The notes below the pieces were generated by a model, which was not told where the DNA came from, made no database searches, and saw only the letters and a program-made list of their open reading frames with translations. Below, piece by piece: positions 54,822 to 63,903 of a stretch of 64,000 nucleotides of DNA (the stretch's first letter is position 1; each line of letters begins with the position of its first letter). The stretch is from Meiothermus sp. GTDB lineage: Bacteria; Deinococcota; Deinococci; Deinococcales; Thermaceae. The stretch lies in the NCBI RefSeq assembly GCF_026004075.1, contig NZ_BPIK01000001.1, forward strand, positions 1,342,041 through 1,406,040, given 5' to 3'. Both the position numbers and the translations under genes were made by a program.

Positions 54822-56023
54822 GTATCAATGGCCTGGGCCAGGGCCTCTATGTCCTCCAGGGTGTTGTAGACCTGGGCCGAGATGCGCACCCATAAGCGGC
54901 CGCCCAGGCAGAGGATGGGGGCTTCGATGCGGTGCTGGTACAGCAGAGCGTACTGCAGGCGCACGGCGTCTTCGCGGGTGCTGCCCAGCGAGGCCGGCAG
55001 GGGCAGGGTCGCCATACAGCCCAGCATGGCCCTGGGCGCTGGCAGTTCAAATCCCCAGCGCGCGGTCAGCCAGACTGCGGCCTGCCAGGCCAGGTGGTGG
55101 TTATAGGCCTGCATGGCGTCTGGGCCCCAGGCTTGCATGAGCTCCAGCGCCGCCGGCGCGGCCAGAAAGGGGGTGGGGTCTTTGGTGCCCACCCAGTCGA
55201 ACTCCTGCACAAAACCCTGCCCCAGGCCCCAGGAGATCACCGGTGGGTGCAGGCTTTGCTGCCGCTCGGGGGCCGCCCACAAAAAACCGCAGCCTTTGGG
55301 GGCCAGGGCCCACTTGTGCAGGTTGCCGGTGTAGTAGTCCACCCCCAGGCGGGGGATATCTAAGGGAATGGCCCCTGGGGCGTGGGCCCCATCTACCAGC
55401 ACCGGCACCCCCGCCGCCCGGCAGCAGGCGGCCATCTCGGCCAGGGGCAGCACCAGCGCGGTCTCAGAGGTGATGTGGTCGAGGATCGCCAGGCGGGTGC
55501 GGGGGGAGAGGGCCTGGGCCAGCCGGTTCACGTAGTCCGCCGGACTGGACACCGGAAAGGGCAACTGTACCATCACCAGCCTGGCTCCAGCGGCCTGGGC
55601 TACAAAGCCCGCCGCATTCACCACCGCTCCGTAGGCCAGATTGGTAATAAGAATTTCGTCACCAGGCTGCAAATCCAGTGAGCGCAAGACAGCATTGACC
55701 CCGGTGGTGGCATTGTCCACAAAAACCAGATCCTGCCCTTCGGCCCCCATAAACCGGGCCACCGCCTGGGCCGCCTCCCGCAGCCGGGGCAGGGCGCGGT
55801 CGGAAGGGCCCGAGAGGGCCGAAAGCTCCCGCAGTAAAAAGCGGGCCGGCTGCTGCTCCATTTCCTCACGCAGGGCCTGCTGTGCGGCCAGCACCTGCTT
55901 TGGGGTGGCGCCAACCGTCCCGTGGTTCAGGTAGATGATGGTGGGGTCGAGGAGCCAGTGGGCGCGCATGGCCCGGCCAAAGGGGCCCGGCTCGAGCGCT
56001 TTGGTGTCCTGGTCAAAATCCAT
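54794..56023 (-). CDS. Class V aminotransferase-fold PLP enzyme
   Basis: The 409 aa protein resembles isopenicillin-N epimerase/cysteine desulfurase-like enzymes. It begins FGRAMRAHWLLDPTIIYLNHG and has VFVDNATTGVNAVLRSL, HITSETALVLPLAEM, VLVDGAHAPGAIPLDI and the PLP lysine in YYTGNLHKWALAPKG. The substrate is unknown. ATG 56023 is chosen because the frame upstream overlaps the UPF0303 gene and lacks similarity. It is the last gene of a minus-strand operon, ending inside a 19-bp terminator stem. Confidence 0.9.
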   Translation of the reverse strand: MDFDQDTKALEPGPFGRAMRAHWLLDPTIIYLNHGTVGATPKQVLAAQQALREEMEQQPARFLLRELSALSGPSDRALPRLREAAQAVARFMGAEGQDLVFVDNATTGVNAVLRSLDLQPGDEILITNLAYGAVVNAAGFVAQAAGARLVMVQLPFPVSSPADYVNRLAQALSPRTRLAILDHITSETALVLPLAEMAACCRAAGVPVLVDGAHAPGAIPLDIPRLGVDYYTGNLHKWALAPKGCGFLWAAPERQQSLHPPVISWGLGQGFVQEFDWVGTKDPTPFLAAPAALELMQAWGPDAMQAYNHHLAWQAAVWLTARWGFELPAPRAMLGCMATLPLPASLGSTREDAVRLQYALLYQHRIEAPILCLGGRLWVRISAQVYNTLEDIEALAQAIDTHFVSIVHF

Positions 56024-56064
56024 CTCGGGCTCCGCTATCCACACGCCGGGATACCGCGCGCTGT

Positions 56065-56556
56065 TCAGGGATCCAGGGCCAGCTCCTCGTAGGGCAGGCC
56101 CAGGTAGCCTGCCAGCACCTCCACCACCAGCTCGTGGTCTTCGCGCTGGGGCAGCCCCGAGACCGTGATGGCCCCAATGCACCCCACCCCCTGCACGAAG
56201 ATGGGGAAACTCCCTCCGTGGGCCGCGTAGTCCTGGAGGTTCAGACCCCGCGCCTCCAGGCTGCTCTCCTTTTGCTTGAGCATCAGGCCCACCGCATAGG
56301 AGCTGCGGTGAAAACGCTGCACCACGTTGCGCTTGCGCCGGATCCAGTCGGCGTTGTCGGGGGTGGCGCCGGGCATTGCGTAGAAGAAGAGCGCCTGCCC
56401 AAACAGGCTAATATCCATGGAAATGGCGCTGTGCAGGCCCTCGGCAGCCTCTTTGAGCCGGGCGCCCAGCTCCCAGGCCACGGCGGCATCGAAGCGCTCA
56501 AAGCGCAGGCGGGCCTCCTGCTCGGCAATCACCTTCAGGTCTTGTTCGGTGTTCAT
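56065..56556 (-). CDS. UPF0303/HbpS-like (DUF336) protein
   Basis: The 163 aa protein matches the UPF0303 family of the GlcG/HbpS fold: FDAAVAWELGARLKEAAE, DNADWIRRKRNVVQRFHRSSY and the C-terminal GCIGAITVSGLPQREDHELVVEVL. Related HbpS proteins bind heme or cobalamin; the role here is unknown. The start overlaps the stop of the upstream Gfo/Idh/MocA oxidoreductase gene by four bases, so they are translationally coupled. The aminotransferase gene starts 41 nt further on. Confidence 0.88.
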   Translation of the reverse strand: MNTEQDLKVIAEQEARLRFERFDAAVAWELGARLKEAAEGLHSAISMDISLFGQALFFYAMPGATPDNADWIRRKRNVVQRFHRSSYAVGLMLKQKESSLEARGLNLQDYAAHGGSFPIFVQGVGCIGAITVSGLPQREDHELVVEVLAGYLGLPYEELALDP

Positions 56557-57593
56557 GTCTCACCCCCTAAAGCAATCTCGCGGCGCTCGAGCGCGCTCTT
56601 CTGGGCGGCCTCGAGCAGCTCCATCAGCCGCACCGCCTGCTCGGGTGGCACCGGGTTGGGCCCCTTGCCCTGGATGGCATCCCGCACCCCCTCGTAAAAG
56701 CGCCGGTAGTCGCCCGGCGCCACCACAACGGGCTCGGGGGCCTGTTCGGGCCGGTGCAGCCAGGCTTCGCATGGGTCTGGATTCCAGTTGGGCTCCCCCG
56801 GACGCAAGCCCACCCGCAGGGCTTTTTCCTGGGTATCCAGGCCAAAGTGCACCAGGCTGGCCTGGGTTCCATGCACCACAAAGCGCGGGCTGCCCCCCGG
56901 CACCAGGGCGCTGGCATGCAGCACCACCCGGAGCCGGGGATAGCGCAGCAGCACGTGAAAGTAATCGTCGGCCTGGGCGCCGTACCGCTGCATCCCGATA
57001 TCGGCGTAGAGGGCCTGAGGCCAGCCAAAAAGCAGCAGGGCCTGGTCGGCCAGGTGGGGGCCCAGGTCGTACCAGAGGCCGCTGCCAGGGCCGGGCTGCT
57101 CGCGCCAGCGGTTCTGCACCACCGGGCGGTAGCGGTCGAAGTGCGACTCGAAGTAGATTACCTCCCCCAGGGTGCCGGCCTCCACAATTTTTTGCAGGGT
57201 CATGAAGTCGCCGTCCCAGCGCCGGTTCTGGAAGACCGCGAGCACCCGCCCCTGGGCCTGGGCCAGCGCCTGGAGCGCCCGGGCTTCGTGGGCAAAAAGC
57301 GTGAAGGGTTTGTCCACCACCACGTGTTTGCCGGCCTCCAGGGCCCGCCGGGCCAGCTCGTAGTGGGTGGGGTTGGGGGTGGCGATCACCACCAGGTCAA
57401 TCTGGGGGCTCTCGATCACCTCCTCGAAGGTGGTGCTCACCCAGACCTCAGGCCAGTCTGAGTGCACCTTCTGGGGCTGGCTGCTCTGGATGGTCACCAG
57501 GTGCAGGCCCGGCACCGCCTGAATAACGGGGGCGTGAAAGACTTTTCCGGCCATGCCATAGCCGATCAGTGCAACGTGAATGGGTAGGGTCAC
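56553..57593 (-). CDS. Gfo/Idh/MocA family oxidoreductase
   Basis: The 346 aa NAD(P)-dependent enzyme has the Rossmann motif VALIGYGMAGKVFHAPVI, the family motif KHVVVDKPFTLFAHEA (EKP-type, here DKP), and SHFDRYRPVVQNRWREQPGPGSGLWYDLGPHL, close to the YdgJ/YhhX subgroup. The substrate is probably a sugar or inositol derivative. The start is GTG 57593 with AGGAGG 4 nt upstream. It follows the haloperoxidase-like gene by 32 nt and overlaps the UPF0303 gene. Confidence 0.9.
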   Translation of the reverse strand: MTLPIHVALIGYGMAGKVFHAPVIQAVPGLHLVTIQSSQPQKVHSDWPEVWVSTTFEEVIESPQIDLVVIATPNPTHYELARRALEAGKHVVVDKPFTLFAHEARALQALAQAQGRVLAVFQNRRWDGDFMTLQKIVEAGTLGEVIYFESHFDRYRPVVQNRWREQPGPGSGLWYDLGPHLADQALLLFGWPQALYADIGMQRYGAQADDYFHVLLRYPRLRVVLHASALVPGGSPRFVVHGTQASLVHFGLDTQEKALRVGLRPGEPNWNPDPCEAWLHRPEQAPEPVVVAPGDYRRFYEGVRDAIQGKGPNPVPPEQAVRLMELLEAAQKSALERREIALGGET

Positions 57594-57625
57594 AAGGCCT
57601 CCTGGAATGCAAGGCTACCAATAGT

Positions 57626-58837
57626 CTAGGGTTTTTGCAGCGCTTCCAGCACCTGACGGGCGACCTGGCGGCCCTGCTCGAGCCCGCCGCTGCCATCCAC
57701 AAACCAGTGAATCCCGGCGATGACCCTCGAGTACGAGGCTTCCCTGGCCAGGGCCTCCCAGGTCGGGGCCTCCTCGGGGAAGAAGTGCGTCAGTACCGTT
57801 GCCGCCGCCCCGCTCATGACCGAGTGGCCCGAGGGGTAGGAAGGGTGCTTGGGGGTGCGCAGGTAGGGCTGCCAGCGCCGGTCGAAGCTCCGTACCCACT
57901 GCTCGGGCCGGGCTACGTAGTAGGTGAACTTATCGCGCCAGCAAGCGATGTTGGCGTTGTGCATGGCGATATTGAGCACGGCCAGTATCGCAACGGCTTG
58001 TGTGGCCTCGAGCCGGCGCTGGCGCAGAATCTCCAGGGCCGCCTCCTGCCAGAGGCCCGCCGGGGTGACGGTGCCAGGGTCACCGGCCCACTTATCGGCA
58101 ATCTGCCGCCCAGCCTCGTCTAGTTTGGCCTGCTCCTCCCAGAACAGAGCCCGCTCACGGGCGAACGCGGGCGAGTCCCAGGCCGGGGGCGGCGGGGCTT
58201 TGGCCAGGGCCTCGGGGGCCACCCCAATGGGCCGCACCCCACCCCAGCCCGGCTCCACCGCAGGCCGGCCCAGGGGCAGCACCCAGACCCCAGGGGCCGG
58301 GGCCGGGTAGGTTGGGATAATCTGGCGGGCGGCCCCATCCTGGCGGCCCCAGGCCACCACCTGCAACCCCACCTGGCGGCCCAGGGCCTGGCTGATCTTG
58401 AGGTTGGGTTCCGGCCAGCCCTGGGCCTGGGCCTGGCGGTAGATGGCCTGGGCGGTCTGGCGCACGGCATCCTTGAGGTTGGGAAAGGTGGGGTGCAGGT
58501 AGAGCATCACCTCCTGGGCGGCATAAGCCGCCAGCACGTTGGCCTCGACAGGCCGACCCTGGGTTAGGTAAAGCGCATCGTGGATGGCTACGGTGAGCAA
58601 GGCCAGCGCCCGGGCGGTGCGCAGGGGGGAGAACATCTGGGTCTGGATGCCCAGAAGCTCGAGGCGCTGCAGCTCGTCCAAAGTCTCCCAGCTCAGTGAA
58701 TTCGCCGGCTGGCCCTCCACCGGCTTGAGTTGCTCCAGCAGCCCGCGCAGGGCCGGGGTAGGGGTCGCAATCCAGGCCCTGGACTGGCCCAGGCCCCAGC
58801 AGCCCACCAGCACCAGTACCCAAAGCAGTATGCGCAT
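57626..58837 (-). CDS. Secreted vanadium haloperoxidase/PAP2-family protein
   Basis: The 403 aa protein has a signal peptide (MRILLWVLVLVGCWGLGQS) and all three vanadate/phosphate-site motifs: KFTYYVARP (KX6RP), HPSYPSGHSVMSG (PSGH) and SRVIAGIHWFVD (SRX5HX3D). This fits vanadium-dependent haloperoxidases and related acid phosphatases; which activity applies cannot be told. TAGACT ends 6 nt before the ATG at 58837. It is divergent from the FG-GAP protein and heads a four-gene operon. Confidence 0.9.
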   Translation of the reverse strand: MRILLWVLVLVGCWGLGQSRAWIATPTPALRGLLEQLKPVEGQPANSLSWETLDELQRLELLGIQTQMFSPLRTARALALLTVAIHDALYLTQGRPVEANVLAAYAAQEVMLYLHPTFPNLKDAVRQTAQAIYRQAQAQGWPEPNLKISQALGRQVGLQVVAWGRQDGAARQIIPTYPAPAPGVWVLPLGRPAVEPGWGGVRPIGVAPEALAKAPPPPAWDSPAFARERALFWEEQAKLDEAGRQIADKWAGDPGTVTPAGLWQEAALEILRQRRLEATQAVAILAVLNIAMHNANIACWRDKFTYYVARPEQWVRSFDRRWQPYLRTPKHPSYPSGHSVMSGAAATVLTHFFPEEAPTWEALAREASYSRVIAGIHWFVDGSGGLEQGRQVARQVLEALQKP

Positions 58838-58950
58838 ACTTTCAGTCTATCGCTGCGTGCACAAATTTATCGAGGAGGCGCAGGCCCAATCGCGCCGGAC
58901 TGCGAAGCGGTCTGGCTTCTTTTCTGCAAAAGCACTCTATACTGCAATTC

Positions 58951-60540
58951 ATGCCCTGGATATACCGGGTGTGGGCTTTACTGGGTATCTGGCTGGGCTC
59001 GTGGGCGCTGGCCCAGGTAACGCCCATTTTTGCCGAGGAAACCCAGAGCTCTGGCCTGCAAAGCCGCTTCGAGGGCGACTATGTGGTGGGGGGCGGGCTG
59101 GCTGCTTTCGACTGCAACGGCGATGGCCTGCCCGAACTGGTGCTGGCGGGGGGCGCGCAACGGGCCAAGCTCTACCTGAACCAGAGCCCTGTGGGAGGGC
59201 CGCTGCGCTTTCGGGAAGCGAGCGCGGGGGTGGAGCTCGAGGGGGTGATGGGGGCTTACCCCCTCGACATTGACAGCGACGGCCTCCCCGACCTGGCCCT
59301 GCTGCGCGACGGCGAGGACGTTTTGCTGCGCGGGCTGGGCAATTGCCGCTTCGAGAACGCCAACCGTCGGTGGGGCTTCCAGGGGGGGAGCACCTGGACA
59401 ACCGCTTTTTCGGCAACCTGGGAACAGGGCCAACTCTGGCCCACCCTGGCCACGGGCGCTTACGTCAAGCGCAACACCACCTTCCCCTGGGGCACCTGCC
59501 GGGGCAACGCGCTGTACCGGCCTGCCCCAGGGGGTAAGGGCTTCGCACCCCCCTGGCCGCTCGAGCCCAGCTACTGCGCGCTCTCCATGTTGTTTTCCGA
59601 CTGGAACCGCTCGGGCCGCCCGGCCCTGCGGGTCTCCAACGACCGCGAGTACTACCAGGGCAAAGGCCAGGAGCAGCTCTGGCAGCTCAGCCCCGGCCAG
59701 CCCCCACGGCTCTATACCGAGGCCGAGGGCTGGAAGCGCCTGCAAATCTGGGGCATGGGCATCGCCAGCTACGACCTCACGGGCTCGGGCTACCCGGTCT
59801 ACTACCTCACCAGCATGGGCGACAACAAGCTGCAGATGCTCGAGTCGCCCGAGAGGCCCAGCTACGTGGACATCGCCTTCCGCCGCAACGCCACCGCCCA
59901 CCGCCCCTACACCGGCGGCGATGTGCATATGTCCACCGCCTGGCACGCCCAGTTCGAGGATGTCAACAACGACGGCCTGATTGATCTGTTTGTCAGCAAG
60001 GGCAACGTGGGTTTCATGCGCGAGGCGGCAGCCCGCGACCCCAACAACCTGATGCTCGGCAGGCCGGACGGCACCTTTGTCGAAGTGGGGGACAAGGCCG
60101 GGATGGCCAGCTTTTTGCGGGGGCGGGGGGCCCAGGTGGTGGATCTGAACGCCGACGGCCGCCTGGACATCGTGGTGGTCAACCGGCTCGACCGGGCCCA
60201 GGTCTGGCGCAACCTGGGGGGGGCCAGCGGCCAGCCCCTGGGCAACTGGCTGCAGGTAAAGCTCCAGCAGCCGGGCCCCAACCCCGATGCCGTGGGGGCC
60301 TGGCTCGAGGTCGAGCTACCCGGCCGAGTCCTGCGGCGCGAGCTAACGGTGGGCGGCGGCCACCTGAGCGGCAGCCTGGGCTTCGTGCACTTTGGGCTGG
60401 GCCCGGCCGAGCGGGTGCGCCTGCGGGTGCGCTGGCCCGACGGCCAGCAGGGGGACTGGCTCGAGGCCCCCAGCAACCGCTTCGTGGTGCTGACCCGAAA
60501 CCAGGAACTCCGCAGCTACACACCGGGCGGCGGTTATTGA
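58951..60540 (+). CDS. Secreted FG-GAP/VCBS repeat protein with ASPIC-UnbV domain
   Basis: The 529 aa protein has a signal peptide (IYRVWALLGIWLGSWALAQ). It contains beta-propeller calcium-binding repeats with D-x-N/D-x-D-G loops: DCNGDGLPELVLA, DIDSDGLPDLALL, DVNNDGLIDLFV and DLNADGRLDIVVV. A C-terminal ASPIC/UnbV domain follows (NWLQVKLQQ..GGHLSGSLGFVHFGLG..VRWPDGQQ). The function is unknown; related human CRTAC1 is extracellular. TATACT ends 7 nt before the ATG. It is divergent from the haloperoxidase-family gene, with 113 bp between. Confidence 0.9.
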   Translation: MPWIYRVWALLGIWLGSWALAQVTPIFAEETQSSGLQSRFEGDYVVGGGLAAFDCNGDGLPELVLAGGAQRAKLYLNQSPVGGPLRFREASAGVELEGVMGAYPLDIDSDGLPDLALLRDGEDVLLRGLGNCRFENANRRWGFQGGSTWTTAFSATWEQGQLWPTLATGAYVKRNTTFPWGTCRGNALYRPAPGGKGFAPPWPLEPSYCALSMLFSDWNRSGRPALRVSNDREYYQGKGQEQLWQLSPGQPPRLYTEAEGWKRLQIWGMGIASYDLTGSGYPVYYLTSMGDNKLQMLESPERPSYVDIAFRRNATAHRPYTGGDVHMSTAWHAQFEDVNNDGLIDLFVSKGNVGFMREAAARDPNNLMLGRPDGTFVEVGDKAGMASFLRGRGAQVVDLNADGRLDIVVVNRLDRAQVWRNLGGASGQPLGNWLQVKLQQPGPNPDAVGAWLEVELPGRVLRRELTVGGGHLSGSLGFVHFGLGPAERVRLRVRWPDGQQGDWLEAPSNRFVVLTRNQELRSYTPGGGY

Positions 60541-60636
60541 CATGTCTCTTGCACAGTGGTACTTTTTTTTGAGTCGAAAAAACCAGGGTCTTTCTATGCT
60601 CCTTTGGTCCATCGGCTCAGCTTAGGAGGAGGAAAC

Positions 60637-61674
60637 ATGAAGCCATTCACCAAAGTGATGGTGTTGTTGTGGTTTGCACTGGCTGTACCAGCTTTTGCCC
60701 AGCAGATCATCGTGGGGGTGAGCTGGGCCAACTTCCAGGAGGAACGCTGGAAGATTGACGAGCGGGCCATCCGCGAGCAGTTGGGCCGCATGGGCGCGAC
60801 CTATATCAGCGCCGACGCCCAAAGCTCGTCCGAGAAGCAGCTCAACGACATTGACGCCCTGATTGCGCGCGGGGCCAAGGCCCTGATCATCCTGGCCTGG
60901 GACAAAGACGCCATCCTGCCCGCCATTGACAAAGCCAAGGCCGCGGGCATCCCGGTGGTGGCCTACGACCGCCTCATCGAAAACGACTACGCCTACTACA
61001 TCACCTTCGACAACGTGGAGGTAGGCCGCATGCAGGCCCGCGAGGTCTATAAGGTTCGGCCCAAGGGCAATTACGCCTTCATCCTGGGGGCCAACACCGA
61101 CCCCAACGCCGACTTCCTGCATAAGGGGCAGCTCGAGGTGCTCGATGCCGCCATCAAGCGCGGCGACATCAAGGTGGTGGGCAAGCAGTACACCGAAGGC
61201 TGGAAGCCCGAGGTAGCCCAGCGCAACATGGAGCAGATCCTCACCGCCAACGGCAACAAAGTGGACGCCGTGGTGGCCTCCAACGACGGCACCGCCGGGG
61301 GTGTGGTGGCCGCACTGGCCGCGGTAGGTCTGGCCGGCAAGGTGCCGGTCTCGGGCCAGGACGGCGACCAGGCCGCCCTCAACCGGGTGGCGCGTGGGCT
61401 GCAAACCGTTAGCGTCTGGAAGGACGCCCGCGAGCTGGGCCGCCGTGCTGCCGAGGCCGCAGTGCTCATGGCCCGTGGCACCCCCATGGACAAACTGCCG
61501 GGCCGCACCATTTTTGCCGATGGGCCCAACAAAGTCCGCATGAACGCCCTGCTGCTCAAACCCATCCCCATCACCCGCCAGAACCTGGATGTGGTGCTGC
61601 GGGCCGGCTGGATCACCAAGCAAGCCCTCTGCCAGGGGGTGAGCGGCGCCAGCGCCCCGGCGGCCTGCCGGTAG
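60637..61674 (+). CDS. Sugar ABC transporter substrate-binding protein (XylF-like)
   Basis: The 345 aa periplasmic-binding-protein family 1 member has a signal peptide ([16 protein letters not shown]) and resembles D-xylose-binding Xyl[53 protein letters not shown], and [16 protein letters not shown] with [20 protein letters not shown] precedes ATG 60637. It is followed by a terminator and then the permease, an arrangement that gives excess binding protein. The sugar is likely a pentose or related polyol. Confidence 0.92.
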   Translation: MKPFTKVMVLLWFALAVPAFAQQIIVGVSWANFQEERWKIDERAIREQLGRMGATYISADAQSSSEKQLNDIDALIARGAKALIILAWDKDAILPAIDKAKAAGIPVVAYDRLIENDYAYYITFDNVEVGRMQAREVYKVRPKGNYAFILGANTDPNADFLHKGQLEVLDAAIKRGDIKVVGKQYTEGWKPEVAQRNMEQILTANGNKVDAVVASNDGTAGGVVAALAAVGLAGKVPVSGQDGDQAALNRVARGLQTVSVWKDARELGRRAAEAAVLMARGTPMDKLPGRTIFADGPNKVRMNALLLKPIPITRQNLDVVLRAGWITKQALCQGVSGASAPAACR

Positions 61675-61691
61675 CACGAGTTGTCTGTTAA

Positions 61692-61719
61692 GGGTGGGCG
61701 TGTTGCCCACCCTTTTTAT
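61692..61719 (+). terminator. Terminator/attenuator between xylF-like and xylH-like genes
   Basis: GGGTGGGC (61692-61699) pairs with GCCCACCC (61705-61712) and is followed by TTTTTAT on the plus strand. It begins 17 nt after the binding-protein stop. Its position inside the transporter cluster would reduce permease and ATPase expression relative to the binding protein. Confidence 0.9.
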
Positions 61720-61746
61720 AAGCCAAACAAGCCTTGAATTGCACGG

Positions 61747-61752
61747 TATAAT
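61747..61752 (+). promoter_or_regulatory. Consensus -10 element before the permease gene
   Basis: A perfect TATAAT lies 33 nt before the permease ATG and 28 nt after the terminator T-run. The -35 position (about 61724-61729, CAAACA) is a poor match, so an activator may be needed. Confidence 0.55.
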
Positions 61753-61785
61753 CGGGTTCAACAAAAAAAGAGCGGAGGACTTTTC

Positions 61786-63006
61786 ATGCAGATGCAAAGC
61801 ACAGCAAGGGCCCGCACAAGCCTGGTGCAAAGCCTGGGGGTGGATGGCCGTATCCTGACCATGCTCATCGTGCTGGCAGTGGTCTGGACGGTATTCCAGC
61901 TTCTCACCATGCAGCAGCCGGGCCAGTTTTTGAGTCCGCAGAACCTCTGGAACCTCTCGGTGCAGACCGCGGTGGTGGGCATCATGGTGGGGGGTATGGT
62001 CATGGTGATCGTAACCCGCCAGATCGACCTTTCGGTGGGCTCAATTCTGGGCTTCACCGGGATGATCATGGCCCTCATCCAGACCGTTCCCCCGCTGGGC
62101 TGGGGCGGCCACTGGCTCCTGGCGCTGCTGGCCGGGCTGGTGCTGGGCGCGCTGATTGGGGCCTTTCAGGGCTACTGGGTGGCCTACTGGGGGGTGCCGG
62201 CCTTCGTGGTCACCCTGGCTGGGCTGCTCATCTTTCGCAACGCCACCTTTATCGTAGCCAGCGGGCGCACCATCGGCCCCTTAGACGACAACTTTAAGGT
62301 GCTGGGTGGCGGGCTCAACGGCTCCATCGGGGAGTTCTGGACCTGGGTGGTAGGGCTGGTGGTCATGGCTTTTGTGGTTTATCAGGCCCTCTCCAACCGC
62401 AGCCGCCGCCTCAAAAACGGCCTGCCGGTGCGCCCGGTCTGGGCCGAGGGGCTGGTCACCGGCACCCTGCTAGTCCTGATTCTGGCTTTCGTGCTGGTCA
62501 TGAACGCCTTCCCCTACCCCGGCACCAATGTCCCTCGAGGCATGCCGGTACCGGTGCTGATTACCCTGGTGGTGCTGTTCGTGCTCAACTGGGTAGCCCT
62601 CAACACCCGCTTCGGCCGCTACGTCTTTGCCATTGGGGGCAACCCCGAGGCCGCGCTGCTAGCCGGCATCAACGTCAAGCGCATGCTGGTGGCGGTTTTT
62701 GCCCTGATGGGCATGCTGGCAGCCCTGGCCGGCGCGGTGCAGGCGGCCCGGCTCAACTTTGTGACCAACAGCATGGGCAACCTGCTCGAGCTCGACGTGA
62801 TCGCCGCGGCGGTCATCGGCGGCACCGCCCTCTCCGGCGGCAGCGGCACCATCGTGGGGGCAGCCCTGGGGGCCCTGCTGATGTCTTCCCTGCGCAGCGG
62901 GATGGTGCTGATGGGCCTCCCGACCGAGTGGCAGAACGTGGTGCTGGGCCTGGTGCTGCTGGCCGCAGTCATCTGGAACACGGTCTACCTGAGGAACCGG
63001 AGGTAA
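61786..63006 (+). CDS. Sugar ABC transporter permease (XylH-like)
   Basis: The 406 aa inner-membrane protein has about eleven hydrophobic segments and the branched permease pattern of XylH/Rbs[24 protein letters not shown] (EAA-type region), [43 protein letters not shown] and [18 protein letters not shown]. Its length is typical of XylH rather than the shorter RbsC. GGAGG lies 8 nt before the ATG. The ATPase gene starts 2 nt after its stop. Confidence 0.93.
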   Translation: MQMQSTARARTSLVQSLGVDGRILTMLIVLAVVWTVFQLLTMQQPGQFLSPQNLWNLSVQTAVVGIMVGGMVMVIVTRQIDLSVGSILGFTGMIMALIQTVPPLGWGGHWLLALLAGLVLGALIGAFQGYWVAYWGVPAFVVTLAGLLIFRNATFIVASGRTIGPLDDNFKVLGGGLNGSIGEFWTWVVGLVVMAFVVYQALSNRSRRLKNGLPVRPVWAEGLVTGTLLVLILAFVLVMNAFPYPGTNVPRGMPVPVLITLVVLFVLNWVALNTRFGRYVFAIGGNPEAALLAGINVKRMLVAVFALMGMLAALAGAVQAARLNFVTNSMGNLLELDVIAAAVIGGTALSGGSGTIVGAALGALLMSSLRSGMVLMGLPTEWQNVVLGLVLLAAVIWNTVYLRNRR

Positions 63007-63008
63007 GC

Positions 63009-63782
63009 ATGACCCCGCTGGTCGAAATGCGCAACATCAGCCTGCGCTTTGGGGGCAACCAGGCGCTGGACAACGTGTCGGTCAACCTCTACCCCGGCGA
63101 GGTGGTGGGCCTGCTGGGCCACAACGGGGCGGGCAAGTCCACCCTGATCAAGGTGCTCTCGGGGGCCTACCAGGCCGACGCGGGCCAGATTTTCGTGAAC
63201 GGGCAGGAGGTCACCATCCGCACCCCCCAGGACGCCCAGGCCCTGGGCATCGAGACCATCTACCAGACCCTGGCCCTGGCCGACAACCTCGACGCCGTAG
63301 CCAACGTTTTTCTGGGGCGCGAGAAGGTGCGGGGCGTGGTGCTGGACGAAGACTTCATGGAGCTCGAGGCCCGCAAAACCCTGGATCGGCTCAAGGTCAA
63401 GATTCCCTCCTTGCGGCTGCCGGTAGCCCAGATGTCCGGCGGCCAGCGCCAGACCGTGGCCATTGGCCGGGCCATCTACTTCAAGGCCCGCTGCCTGATT
63501 ATGGACGAGCCCACCGCCGCGCTGGGGCCGGAGGAAACCGCCAAGGTGGGCGAGCTGATCAAAGCCCTCAAGGCCGAGGGGGTGGGCATCTTCCTGATTA
63601 GCCACGACCTGCACGACGTCTTCGACCTGGCCGACCGCCTCACGGTGATGAAAAACGGGCGGGTGGTGGGCACCGTCTACACCCAGGACGTGAGCCACGA
63701 CGACGTACTGGGCATGATTATCGGCGGGGTGATGCCCAAAAACGCCCGGCCCGCCCAGGTACCCTTGCCCCAAAGGGAGTAG
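63009..63782 (+). CDS. Sugar ABC transporter ATPase, single-domain
   Basis: The 257 aa protein has one ABC domain: Walker [21 protein letters not shown], signature [19 protein letters not shown] and Walker [15 protein letters not shown], with [14 protein letters not shown]. XylG, RbsA and AraG of enteric bacteria have two fused ABC domains (about 500 aa); this is the half-size type seen in some fructose/xylose systems and must dimerise. GGAGG precedes ATG 63009. It is coupled to the permease gene. Confidence 0.92.
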   Translation: MTPLVEMRNISLRFGGNQALDNVSVNLYPGEVVGLLGHNGAGKSTLIKVLSGAYQADAGQIFVNGQEVTIRTPQDAQALGIETIYQTLALADNLDAVANVFLGREKVRGVVLDEDFMELEARKTLDRLKVKIPSLRLPVAQMSGGQRQTVAIGRAIYFKARCLIMDEPTAALGPEETAKVGELIKALKAEGVGIFLISHDLHDVFDLADRLTVMKNGRVVGTVYTQDVSHDDVLGMIIGGVMPKNARPAQVPLPQRE

Positions 63783-63903
63783 TGCGTTGGCCGTCCCGTG
63801 TCGTTCAAGGGCTATTGGACAGAAAGGTGCCGGCTAAGGGAGAGCCACGATTCTCAAGACATCCCTAGTCTCTTTAGTAGAGCTTCCTTAGAAAGGAATC
63901 CAT

